From the NCBI RefSeq assembly GCF_900105835.1, contig NZ_LT629783.1, positions 3,928,501 to 3,992,500 on the forward strand: a DNA stretch of 64,000 nt. Direction: 5' to 3'. The notes under the pieces are model-generated. The model saw only the letters and a program-made list of their open reading frames with translations, was not told the DNA's origin and did not search any database. This stretch comes from Pseudomonas fragi (lineage in GTDB: Bacteria; Pseudomonadota; Gammaproteobacteria; Pseudomonadales; Pseudomonadaceae). Positions 46,117-54,508 of this stretch are shown here, piece by piece. The position numbers and the translations under genes were made by a program. Numbering within the stretch: the first letter of the stretch is position 1; every line of letters starts with the position of its first letter.

Positions 46117-46253
46117 GGATGTTTACCCGTTTCTTGGAATTTTTATGTGGTGTTGCACAACAAGTGACGCAAGGAGTACGGGCTTGATGGTGGCGAGTGG
46201 ACAAAAAGTCGTCAATTCAAGATAGGCCATATTGTTCGATAATCGCACGCAAA

Positions 46254-46267
46254 ACTAACCGGTTGGT
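46254..46267. promoter_or_regulatory. Candidate TetR operator in the divergent quiC/MFS promoter
   Basis: ACTAACC (46254-46260) and GGTTGGT (46261-46267) form a dyad with one mismatch. It sits in the 244-base gap between the divergent MFS gene and quiC, and a TetR gene follows quiC. Confidence 0.45.
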
Positions 46268-46360
46268 ACAGATTGGTTGCTCAATAATAGGGCGCCCTTA
46301 ATAATCAAGCCATTAAGAAATGCCGTCGCCTGCAGGCTGCGCCAATCCTGGGAGTTATAA

Positions 46361-48271
46361 ATGAAGCGTTCGATCGCCACGGTTTCCTTGAGCGGCACCC
46401 TGCCGGAGAAGCTCGACGCCATTGCGGCGGCAGGTTTTGACGGGGTCGAAATCTTTGAAAATGACCTGCTGTATTACGACGGTAGCCCCCGTGAAGTGCG
46501 TCAGATATGCACCGATCTGGGGCTGGAAATCAGCCTGTTCCAGCCGTTTCGTGATTTTGAAGGTTGCCGTCGCGACCGTCTTGCCCGCAATCTGGACCGC
46601 GCCGAACGCAAGTTTGACCTGATGCAGGAGCTGGGCACCGACCTGGTGCTGGTGTGCAGCAATGCCGCAGCGGACTCGGTGGGTGACCGGCAGATTCTGC
46701 TCGACGACCTGAGCCTGCTGGCCGAGCGCGCCGGGGTACGCAACCTGCGCATTGGGTACGAAGCGCTGGCATGGGGCCGTCACGTAAACACCTGGCAACA
46801 GGTCTGGGACCTGGTGCGTGAGGTCGATCACCCCAACCTCGGGGTGTTGCTCGACAGTTTCCACACCCTGTCACTCAAGGGCGACCCGAGCGCCATTGCG
46901 CAGATTCCTGGCGACAAGATCTTCTTTGTACAGATGGCCGATGCGCCGATTCTGGCGATGGATGTACTGGAATGGAGCCGTCATTTCCGCTGTTTCCCGG
47001 GGCAGGGCGAGTTCGATCTGCCGGGCTTCCTGGCACCGATCATACAAAGCGGCTACACCGGGCCGCTGTCTCTGGAGATTTTCAACGACGGATTCCGCGC
47101 TGCGCCGCCGCGCGCCAATGCCGCTGACGGCCTGCGTTCACTGTTGTATCTGGAAGAGAAAACCCGCGAACGGCTTGCCCTGCAAAATACCCCGGCCGCG
47201 ACTCTGCAGCCGCTGTTTGCGCCACCTGCCGCCAGCCCGTACGACGGCATCGAGTTTCTCGAATTTGCCGTGGATGAAAGCCAGGGCGCGCAACTGACCC
47301 ACTGGCTCGAGCGTCTGGGTTTCAGCAAGGCCGGGCAGCACCGCTCAAAGAATGTGAGCTTGCTGCGCCAGGGTGATATCAACCTGATCTTAAACGCCGA
47401 ACCTTATTCGTTTGCCCATAACTTTTTTGAGGCCCACGGCCCTTCGTTATGTGCCACCGCGATTCGGGTGCAAGACAGTGCCAGCGCACTGGCTCGTGCC
47501 GTGGCCTACAAGGGGCAGCCCTATCGCGGGCTGGTCGGCCCCAATGAGCTGGAACTGGCGGCAGTGCGAGCGCCGGATGGCAGCCTGATCTATCTGGTGG
47601 ACAAGGACGCTACCGGCAAGCCGTTGTATGAATCTGACTTCAACCTCACGTCAGCCCCATCAGCCCGTGGCGGGCTTAAACGCATCGATCATATGGCGAT
47701 GGCATTGCCCGCCGACAGCCTCGACAGCTGGGTGCTGTTCTATAAAAGCCTGTTGGATTTCGAAGCGGATGACGAAGTGGTACTGCCAGACCCCTATGGT
47801 CTGGTAAAGAGCCGCGCGCTGCGTAGCCGTTGTAGCTCGATTCGCTTGCCGCTGAACATTTCCGAAAACAGAAACACCGCCATCTCACATGCCTTGTCGA
47901 GTTATCGCGGTTCGGGTGTGCATCATATTGCCTTCGAATGCGACGACCTGTTTGCTGAAGTCAGCCGCGCCAAGGCGGCGGGCGTCCCGCTGCTGGATAT
48001 CCCGCTTAACTACTATGACGATCTGGCCGCACGCTTTGACTTCGATGATGAGTTCTTGAGCGAACTGGCTTATTTCAATGTCTTGTATGACCGCGATGCG
48101 CAAGGCGGCGAGCTGTTTCATGTGTACACCGAAGCCTTTGAAGGGCGGTTTTTCTTCGAGCTGCTGCAGCGCAAAAACGGCTATGCCGGCTACGGCGCAG
48201 CGAACGTTGCGGTGCGGTTGGCGGCGATGGCCAAGTCGCGCAGTGGCGCGGCGCGTCAGGCAAAGTTGTAG
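46361..48271 (+). CDS. quiC: QuiC: 3-dehydroshikimate dehydratase fused to an HPPD-like domain
   Basis: A 636-residue two-domain enzyme making protocatechuate from 3-dehydroshikimate. The N-terminal TIM barrel (about 1-285) has the metal ligands Glu134, Asp165, Gln191 and Glu239, the positions known for P. putida QuiC1. A linker leads to a C-terminal VOC/4-hydroxyphenylpyruvate-dioxygenase-like half (about 290-630, two modules starting IEFLEFAVDE and IDHMAMALPA). The known homologues have this fusion; the function of the C-terminal half is less clear. Product feeds PcaHG nearby. Confidence 0.92.
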   Translation: MKRSIATVSLSGTLPEKLDAIAAAGFDGVEIFENDLLYYDGSPREVRQICTDLGLEISLFQPFRDFEGCRRDRLARNLDRAERKFDLMQELGTDLVLVCSNAAADSVGDRQILLDDLSLLAERAGVRNLRIGYEALAWGRHVNTWQQVWDLVREVDHPNLGVLLDSFHTLSLKGDPSAIAQIPGDKIFFVQMADAPILAMDVLEWSRHFRCFPGQGEFDLPGFLAPIIQSGYTGPLSLEIFNDGFRAAPPRANAADGLRSLLYLEEKTRERLALQNTPAATLQPLFAPPAASPYDGIEFLEFAVDESQGAQLTHWLERLGFSKAGQHRSKNVSLLRQGDINLILNAEPYSFAHNFFEAHGPSLCATAIRVQDSASALARAVAYKGQPYRGLVGPNELELAAVRAPDGSLIYLVDKDATGKPLYESDFNLTSAPSARGGLKRIDHMAMALPADSLDSWVLFYKSLLDFEADDEVVLPDPYGLVKSRALRSRCSSIRLPLNISENRNTAISHALSSYRGSGVHHIAFECDDLFAEVSRAKAAGVPLLDIPLNYYDDLAARFDFDDEFLSELAYFNVLYDRDAQGGELFHVYTEAFEGRFFFELLQRKNGYAGYGAANVAVRLAAMAKSRSGAARQAKL

Positions 48272-48338
48272 GGCGACTTCCTTCATGGGGCAGGGCGCCC
48301 CATAATCGCCAGCACTTCAACCTGGCCGTGAGCCTTAA

Positions 48339-49016
48339 ATGACCAAGACTCCAGAAGTCGACACCGGCGCCACGGCACCGGCAGTCGAACCGCGTAAAAG
48401 CCGCAAGAACAACCCCGAGAAGACGCGGGAAAACATCCTGCAAGAAGCCATTGTCGAGTTCGTCGAACAAGGCCTGGCGGGGGCGCGGGTGGACGCGATT
48501 GCCGAGCGCACCAAAACCTCCAAGCGCATGATCTATTACTACTTCACCAGCAAGGAGCAGCTCTACGTCGAGGTGCTGGAGAAGCTCTACGGCGAAATCC
48601 GCAGCATCGAAAGTTGCCTGAATCTGGATCAGCTTGAGCCGGTGGAGGCGATTCGGCGGCTGGTGGAGTTCACCTTCGATCACCACGACATGAACGCGGA
48701 TTTTGTGCGCATCGTCAGCATCGAAAATATCCACAAGGGTGAATACATCAAGCGTTCGGAAGGCATCAAGGCCATGAACGACACGATCGTGCAGGCCCTT
48801 GAAAACATCCTGCAGCGTGGCGTTGAACAACGGGTCTTCCGCACCGGGCTCAACCCGCTGGACGTGCATTTGCTGGTCAGCTCATTCTGTTTTTACCGCG
48901 TATCGAATCGCTACACCTTGGGTGAAATCTTCCAGGTCGACTTTTCCGATCTGCAGGTCAAGCAGCGTCAGCGCGACATGATGTGCGATGCCGTGTTGCG
49001 CTATTTGCAGGCGTGA
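48339..49016 (+). CDS. TetR-family regulator
   Basis: A 225-residue repressor. N-terminal HTH (about 25-72: ENILQEAIVEFVEQG, VDAIAERTKTSKRMIYYYF), then an all-helical ligand domain. It follows quiC by 67 bases on the same strand and corresponds in position to PA0243. Probable control of quiC and the MFS gene through the dyad at 46254-46267; inferred. Confidence 0.8.
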   Translation: MTKTPEVDTGATAPAVEPRKSRKNNPEKTRENILQEAIVEFVEQGLAGARVDAIAERTKTSKRMIYYYFTSKEQLYVEVLEKLYGEIRSIESCLNLDQLEPVEAIRRLVEFTFDHHDMNADFVRIVSIENIHKGEYIKRSEGIKAMNDTIVQALENILQRGVEQRVFRTGLNPLDVHLLVSSFCFYRVSNRYTLGEIFQVDFSDLQVKQRQRDMMCDAVLRYLQA

Positions 49017-49054
49017 GCAGGCGACACACTTTGTACTAATGAAACACAATACCA

Positions 49055-49070
49055 ATTGAAAATCATTCTC
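49055..49070 (+). promoter_or_regulatory. Fur-like box upstream of hasI
   Basis: ATTGAAAATCATTCTC resembles the Fur consensus (GATAATGATAATCATTATC, about 13 of 19 over 49052-49070). A close relative precedes hasR. The hasI start is 50 bases downstream. Confidence 0.6.
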
Positions 49071-49119
49071 GACAAAAAGTAAGATAGCGGCCCCTTTCCT
49101 TCATGCTCAGGGAGTCGGT

Positions 49120-49626
49120 TTGTTGGATACGGATCTCAAGGGCTTGTTCCTCAAGCATGCCAGTACCCTGCGCGGGTATCTGGCGCGCAAGGTGCGAGAC
49201 CCACAGCTGGCCGCGGACCTGGTACAGGAAAGTTTTCTGCGCATGGCCGAGCGTGGCCGCAAGGAGCAAATCGACAACTCCCCCGGTTATCTGTACCGCA
49301 TTGCCGGCAACTTGCTGGTCGATCATATCCGTCAGGAAACCCGGCGCAAGACCGACTCGGTCACCCACGAAGCCCTGGCTGAAATCGAAGACGAAATGGC
49401 AGGGCTGGAGGCCCAGGCGATGGCTGAACAACAGCGCAGGGCTCTAAAGCAGGCATTGTCCGAATTGCCCGAACGCACCCAGGAAATCTTCCGTCTCAAC
49501 CGCATCGAGGGCATGACCCACGCCCAGGTTGCTCGCCATCTTGAAATTTCCGACAGCTCAGTGCAAAAGCATCTGTCGAAAGCCTTGGCTTACGTCATGC
49601 AGCGCCTACAAGAACCCGAGAAATAA
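49120..49626 (+). CDS. hasI: HasI ECF sigma factor
   Basis: A 168-residue extracytoplasmic-function sigma factor of the iron-starvation group. Region 2 spans about 5-70 (LADLVQESFLRMAERG) and region 4 about 105-160 (LSELPERTQEIFRLNRIEGMT-type stretch and VARHLEISDSSVQKHL). It starts with TTG, with GGAG upstream. First gene of hasISRADEF; expected to activate hasR transcription when haem-loaded HasA binds HasR. Confidence 0.88.
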   Translation: MLDTDLKGLFLKHASTLRGYLARKVRDPQLAADLVQESFLRMAERGRKEQIDNSPGYLYRIAGNLLVDHIRQETRRKTDSVTHEALAEIEDEMAGLEAQAMAEQQRRALKQALSELPERTQEIFRLNRIEGMTHAQVARHLEISDSSVQKHLSKALAYVMQRLQEPEK

Positions 49627-49715
49627 CTTTCAACTATGTAGATGAACGGCTTACTGAGTTTTAGCCGGCGAGACGTCACTGCTTATATATAACGAGAAAT
49701 AGAGATTCACACCTG

Positions 49716-50714
49716 ATGAGCCAAGGCCCCGAACAGCAGAGCATTACTGAAGCGGCCGCCGAGTGGGCGGTGCGTCTGCACGCGGGTGCGTTGAGCGAGG
49801 AGGCGCAGGCGCAACTGGAGCAGTGGCTGGCGGCCGATACGCGCCACCCCGAGGCCTTGCGCTTTGCCGAGCAGACCTGGGCCGCGCTGGGGGATTTGGC
49901 ACTTGAGCCGCGGCCTGTAGCCCATCGCCAGCGACCAGCAGAAGCCCGGCCCGCGCCGGTTACACGCCGTCGACGGCCGTTGCGCTGGGTCGGGCGTGCG
50001 GCAGTGCTGTCGCTGGTGCTGGCTGTCGGCTGGTTTAGCGGCCCGACGTTGCTGATACAGATGCAGGCCGACTACCGCACAGGTGCGGGAGAAATCCGCA
50101 CGGTTCAGCTCGATGACGGCAGTTCGGTGCAGCTGGATGCCTTCAGTGCCATCAGCATCGACTACGACAGCGGCGAGCGGCGCATCAGCCTGCTGGCAGG
50201 TTCGGCGGTGTTTGATGTCGCCCCGATGGGCGAAGCTGAAACACGACCTTTTGTGGTGCAAAGCGCGGGCGGGCGTACCCGGGCGTTGGGCACGCAATTT
50301 GTGGTGGGCCGCGAAAGCCGCGATCAGGCCTGGGTCGGCGTGCTGCAACACAGTGTCGAGGTCAGCCTGCAGGCGCCACCGGCTCAAGGCGCGGCGCAGC
50401 AAACCCTGGAAGAGGGGCAGAGCGCCCGCTACAGCGCGGCGCAGGGTGTAGAAAAACTGCCCGGTTTTGATTTGAGCGCGGCCACCAGCTGGCGCCGTGG
50501 CGTGCTGGTGTTTGACCGCCAGCCACTGGGCCATGTGATCGAACAGCTCAACCGCTATCGCCCCGGCCAGATCATCTTGGCCAATCCGGCCCTGGCCAGT
50601 CGACAGGTCAGCGGCGTATTCCGCCTCGAAATGCTCGACAGCGCCCTGCACACCCTCACCCAGGAGTTGCAGGTGCAGCGCGTCGAACTGGCGGGCGTAA
50701 GCCTGGTGTATTGA
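49716..50714 (+). CDS. hasS: HasS anti-sigma factor, FecR family
   Basis: A 332-residue FecR-type transmembrane anti-sigma factor. Cytoplasmic N-terminus with EAAAEWAVRLHAG (about 10-90), one membrane helix (about 96-113, AVLSLVLAVGWFSGP), then the periplasmic FecR domain and C-terminal STN-like part that contacts the receptor's signalling domain. Gap of 89 bases from hasI. Confidence 0.88.
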   Translation: MSQGPEQQSITEAAAEWAVRLHAGALSEEAQAQLEQWLAADTRHPEALRFAEQTWAALGDLALEPRPVAHRQRPAEARPAPVTRRRRPLRWVGRAAVLSLVLAVGWFSGPTLLIQMQADYRTGAGEIRTVQLDDGSSVQLDAFSAISIDYDSGERRISLLAGSAVFDVAPMGEAETRPFVVQSAGGRTRALGTQFVVGRESRDQAWVGVLQHSVEVSLQAPPAQGAAQQTLEEGQSARYSAAQGVEKLPGFDLSAATSWRRGVLVFDRQPLGHVIEQLNRYRPGQIILANPALASRQVSGVFRLEMLDSALHTLTQELQVQRVELAGVSLVY

Positions 50715-50795
50715 GTCACCACAAAGCTCTCCAGCACTTTTTGAAAATTAATCGCAAAAACCTTTACTGACTTTTCCCCCATCTTACGTCTTGCT

Positions 50796-50811
50796 ATTGA
50801 GATTCATTCGC
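50796..50811 (+). promoter_or_regulatory. Fur-like box upstream of hasR
   Basis: ATTGAGATTCATTCGC matches the box before hasI in 13 of 16 bases. It lies 32 bases before the hasR ATG, placing iron control directly on hasR in addition to HasI. Confidence 0.5.
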
Positions 50812-50842
50812 AAAGCAGCTCGTAAGCCTGGGGAAAATAAAA

Positions 50843-53623
50843 ATGATGGGTATTCAGCGCAAAGGGGTGCAGTCCGCAAGCCGGTTAGCCTTTGCAGTTC
50901 ATGTCGGGATTGTCGCCCTGTTGGCGACGCAAATGCCGGTGCAGGCCGCAAATAAGATCAGCAGCGCCGTTCAGCAAGAATTTATTGCCTTCCACATCCC
51001 GGCCCAGCCGCTGGACAAGGCCGTACTGATATTTGCCGAGCAAGCCGGCCTGCAAGTGCTGTTTGACAGCCAGATGCTGCGCGGTCTGAGCTCCGTGGCG
51101 CTGAATGGCGACCTGGGTGTTCAGGAAGGCCTGGCGCGCTTGCTGGGCAACAACCCGGTGGAGTATCGCTTTACCGGCGAGCGCCAGATCACCCTGACCC
51201 GCGTCAGCGGCGAACACAACGGCGCCCTGGCCTTGGGCACTACCTCGGTGACGGCCAGTGAGGGTAATACTGCGGATTGGGTGTACCAGACTCCATCTTC
51301 CGTCGCTGTCATCACCCGCGAGCAAATCAACAAGCGTGCCCCCCGTCACGCCGCTGACATGCTTGAAGAAACCGCAGGCGTGTACACCGCCGTCAATCAG
51401 CGTGACCAGGGCCTGTCGGTCAATATCCGCGGGATTCAGGACTATGGCCGGGTCAACATGAACGTTGACGGCATGCGCCAGAACTTCAATGTCAACGGCC
51501 ACCAGCAACGCAATGGCGTGATGCTGATCGACCCGGAAATGGTCTCCAGCGTTGAAATCGACAAAGGTGCCCAGTCCGGTATGGGCGGTGCTGGCGTATT
51601 GGGAGGCATTGCCAGCTTTAACACCCTGCAAGCCAGCGAGTTCCTGAAAGACGGCAAAGAGTACGGCGGGCGCATCCGGGCTGGCAGCGGTATCGGTAAA
51701 TTGGGTAATGGCACCTATTTCAATGGCGGTGGCGTCTTCGCATTTGGCAATGATCTTGGCGATGTTTTGGTCGCTTATAGCGAACGCCATTTTGGTGACT
51801 ACCGTACCGGTCGGCAAAACGCCGATAACCTGGGCGTAAATATTCTCAGCAAGAACAAATATCGCGAAGCCTGGAAAGACTGGCTGTCCAGTGAAGTAGG
51901 CGATACCGGCAGTGTGACCCGTTCGCAGATGGTCAAGTTCGGGCTGAACCTGCCCAACGACCAGCGAGCGCAGTTCACTTACCTGGAAACCGACAGCGAT
52001 AGCGCTGACGCATGGACCAACCTCAATGCGACGAAGGATGGTTATGACTATGTTCGTACCGGTAAAAGCAATATCAATACCGGCAACCTGGCGCTGGACT
52101 ACAGCTACAACCCGGATAACGAGCTGATCGACTTCAAAAGTAAACTTTATTACGTCAATACGCAGCTTGATCGACGTAATGCCCCCCACAAAGCGTCGGC
52201 TGATAGTGGTAATGCATTTGATGGTTACGAAGATGAGTTTCGCACCAGTACATGGGGCTTTCAGGTAGAAAACACGTCCCGGTTTGACTTCAACAACTAC
52301 GGGCAACTGAGCTGGAACTATGGCCTGGAGAGTTATCAGGACATCTTTAAGTCCAAGAACAATCTGGTGCCTGCAGAGAATGAGACCGATCTGCCCTGGG
52401 TTGAGGGTGCTGACCCGGAAGGTAAACGTACCATGGCCAGCCTGTTCAATAACCTGCACTACCAGTACAGCTATTGGCTGACGCTGGATGCCGGGTTGCG
52501 TTATGACCGCTATCGTCTGGAAGGCAAGACAGGCATGAGCTTATGGCAAGCGCCAGTCACTCCAGGGGAGAATGGTGGCGAGGTGATGACATCGGGGAGT
52601 TCTGTAAGAAATGTTTATTTCTATGATTCCGATCGTGAAGAAGGCAAGTTTTCTCCGACGTTTGGTATAGGGGTAAAACCCGGAGTTGACTGGTTGCAGT
52701 TTTATGGGCGGTGGGGTCAGGGCTGGCGCCCGCCGGCGGTGACTGAGGTGTTTATGACCGGGCGGCCCCATGGGGGGAATGCGCCGGAGCGGGTTTACCC
52801 CAATCCATACCTGAAAGCTGAGGAAAACCAGGAATGGGAGTTCGGGTTAAATATCTTTAAAGAATCCCTGTTCTTTAATAATGATCGGCTCGGGGTGAAA
52901 GTTGCTTACTTTGATAACAACATCAAGAACTTCTCGTTTTTAAATTATGGCGTCTCTCTACCAGGTTCGGACGAAATTTCCACGCCGGGTCGTTCGGCAT
53001 ATGTGAATAACCTGGCTGAGACCCGTTTTCGAGGTGTCGAATATCAGTTGAACTACGACATGGGGCGGTTGTATACCAATCTGAGTTATACGCATATGAT
53101 TGGCAGTAATGACTTTTGCTCAAATGAATTCTATATGGGTGGGGCCAAAAAAAGGGGTGAGGTTATTAAGATAATCAAAGTGCCCTATACCCGGCCTAAT
53201 GGCACGATTGGCTACACCAATACTCGAGTCTCTGAATGGCTCGATGACCCTGACAGAAACAACGCAATCACTTGCGGGGCTATCATGGGTAATGCGGCGC
53301 ATATACCCGCAGATCGAGGGTCTCTAACGGTCGGAGCTCGTTTTCTTGAGCGGCGCCTGGACACTGGGATACGCTTGCGCTACAGCCCTGGTAATGACGC
53401 GAGCCTGAATGAGTGGAGTTACAACGGTATAGAGCAAGCACTCTGGCCTAAATACAGCGTGTACGACCTGTATGCAAGTTACTGGCCGACGAACACGTTG
53501 AATATTACCTTGTCGTTAGAGAACGCTACCGACGAAGCCTACTTTGTGGCCATGGGAGATGCCAGCAACTTGAGCATGGCGCGCGGTCGGACATTGAGCG
53601 GCATGCTCGAATATAAATTCTAA
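50843..53623 (+). CDS. hasR: HasR TonB-dependent haemophore/haem receptor
   Basis: A 926-residue outer-membrane receptor. A signal peptide (about 1-35) precedes an STN signalling domain (about 48-100, FHIPAQPLDKAVLIFAEQAG), then the TonB box region, plug (about 140-265: PSSVAVITREQIN, MLEETAGVY) and a 22-strand barrel ending GMLEYKF. The STN domain makes it a transducer type working with HasS/HasI. It takes haem from HasA. A REP-free intergenic stem-loop follows. Confidence 0.92.
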   Translation: MMGIQRKGVQSASRLAFAVHVGIVALLATQMPVQAANKISSAVQQEFIAFHIPAQPLDKAVLIFAEQAGLQVLFDSQMLRGLSSVALNGDLGVQEGLARLLGNNPVEYRFTGERQITLTRVSGEHNGALALGTTSVTASEGNTADWVYQTPSSVAVITREQINKRAPRHAADMLEETAGVYTAVNQRDQGLSVNIRGIQDYGRVNMNVDGMRQNFNVNGHQQRNGVMLIDPEMVSSVEIDKGAQSGMGGAGVLGGIASFNTLQASEFLKDGKEYGGRIRAGSGIGKLGNGTYFNGGGVFAFGNDLGDVLVAYSERHFGDYRTGRQNADNLGVNILSKNKYREAWKDWLSSEVGDTGSVTRSQMVKFGLNLPNDQRAQFTYLETDSDSADAWTNLNATKDGYDYVRTGKSNINTGNLALDYSYNPDNELIDFKSKLYYVNTQLDRRNAPHKASADSGNAFDGYEDEFRTSTWGFQVENTSRFDFNNYGQLSWNYGLESYQDIFKSKNNLVPAENETDLPWVEGADPEGKRTMASLFNNLHYQYSYWLTLDAGLRYDRYRLEGKTGMSLWQAPVTPGENGGEVMTSGSSVRNVYFYDSDREEGKFSPTFGIGVKPGVDWLQFYGRWGQGWRPPAVTEVFMTGRPHGGNAPERVYPNPYLKAEENQEWEFGLNIFKESLFFNNDRLGVKVAYFDNNIKNFSFLNYGVSLPGSDEISTPGRSAYVNNLAETRFRGVEYQLNYDMGRLYTNLSYTHMIGSNDFCSNEFYMGGAKKRGEVIKIIKVPYTRPNGTIGYTNTRVSEWLDDPDRNNAITCGAIMGNAAHIPADRGSLTVGARFLERRLDTGIRLRYSPGNDASLNEWSYNGIEQALWPKYSVYDLYASYWPTNTLNITLSLENATDEAYFVAMGDASNLSMARGRTLSGMLEYKF

Positions 53624-53655
53624 ATAACGGACTGTTTGCTTCGTTATATAAAAGA

Positions 53656-53672
53656 TTGCTCGTTGTGAGCAA
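53656..53672 (+). promoter_or_regulatory. Intergenic stem-loop between hasR and hasA
   Basis: TTGCTC (53656-53661) and GAGCAA (53667-53672) pair around GTTGT. No T-tract follows, so it is not a full terminator. It may mark mRNA processing or stabilise the hasA message. hasA has AAGGAAG-type ribosome-binding sequence further on (near 53714). Confidence 0.4.
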
Positions 53673-53729
53673 AGGCGTGCATCGCTGTGCGCCACTTCAC
53701 TGAAACTATCTAAGGAAGAAACTCAAGTC

Positions 53730-54359
53730 ATGACTATTTCGATTAACTACAGTTCGTTTATTGGTTCTGATTCGATTGGTGACGTACTCAGCGACTGGGC
53801 TCAAGGTTTTAAAACTGCGGGTCACGGTCTAAGTAATACCGGTGGTTTCAACAGTGGTGTTAGCGCTCAAGATGGTGAGCAGTATGCGACGCATGGTGCC
53901 AATAAGTCGGACTACGCCTTTATCGCAGGAAGCGATACCAACAATGGCCTGCATTATGTGTATGACCCTAAAGTCTCTGCTGGCGACAACATGAACCACT
54001 ACCTGTGGGGTGAACTGGACAGCGTGAGTCTGGGTGAAGTGCTGACTGGCGGTTCGGGCAGCGCGTTTGGCCTGGGCGACTACACCGTCTCCTTCAATGG
54101 CCTCGACCTGTCTGCCGCCAGCGATGCCGGCCGTGCGGGCAACGCTGTTCAGGACGTGATCTACGGCCTGATGAAAGGCGACGTATCGGGTCTGGAAGGC
54201 GTGCTCAACAACCTGCTGAGCGGGTTCGGCCTGAGCACCGATTCGACCTTCGACCAGCTGGCTGCGGCTGGCCTGGCTCACGCCGATGCACCGCTGGCGG
54301 CTGATATCAGCCTGATTGGCGTGCTGGATGTGGCTCAGGACTGGGCACTGGCGGCGTAA
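53730..54359 (+). CDS. hasA: HasA haemophore
   Basis: A 209-residue secreted haem-binding protein with no N-terminal signal; the C-terminal end ([12 protein letters not shown]) is the type I secretion signal. Haem-ligand His32 lies in the TAGHGL loop, ligand Tyr76 in LHYVYD, and the supporting His90 in [12 protein letters not shown]. Between the last two the loop is several residues longer than in Serratia HasA. It extracts haem outside the cell and delivers it to HasR. Confidence 0.93.
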   Translation: MTISINYSSFIGSDSIGDVLSDWAQGFKTAGHGLSNTGGFNSGVSAQDGEQYATHGANKSDYAFIAGSDTNNGLHYVYDPKVSAGDNMNHYLWGELDSVSLGEVLTGGSGSAFGLGDYTVSFNGLDLSAASDAGRAGNAVQDVIYGLMKGDVSGLEGVLNNLLSGFGLSTDSTFDQLAAAGLAHADAPLAADISLIGVLDVAQDWALAA

Positions 54360-54388
54360 CTCCCGCCCACCTCAGTGAACTCCAATCC

Positions 54389-54476
54389 TGTGGGAACCGG
54401 GCTTGCCCGCGATTGCATCGGCACGCTCTGGCAGTCAGACCGCGCCGCTTGCATCGCAGGCAAGCCAGCTCCCACA
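54389..54476. repeat. REP pair between hasA and hasD
   Basis: Inverted, slightly diverged REP copies (about 54389-54413 and 54453-54476). Within the operon this can protect the hasA message or reduce read-through into hasDEF. Confidence 0.85.
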
Positions 54477-54508
54477 GGGTTTTCGGCCCATTTCCTCGGA
54501 ACCTTTCC

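Noticed and set aside
44917..46167. 416-residue His/Gln-rich frame opposite the MFS gene
   Set aside because: Antisense of hydrophobic codons typically gives such composition; the MFS frame has clear spans and motifs.
50885..52459. 524-residue frame antisense to hasR
   Set aside because: It mirrors the real receptor frame; hasR motifs and start signals identify the sense strand.
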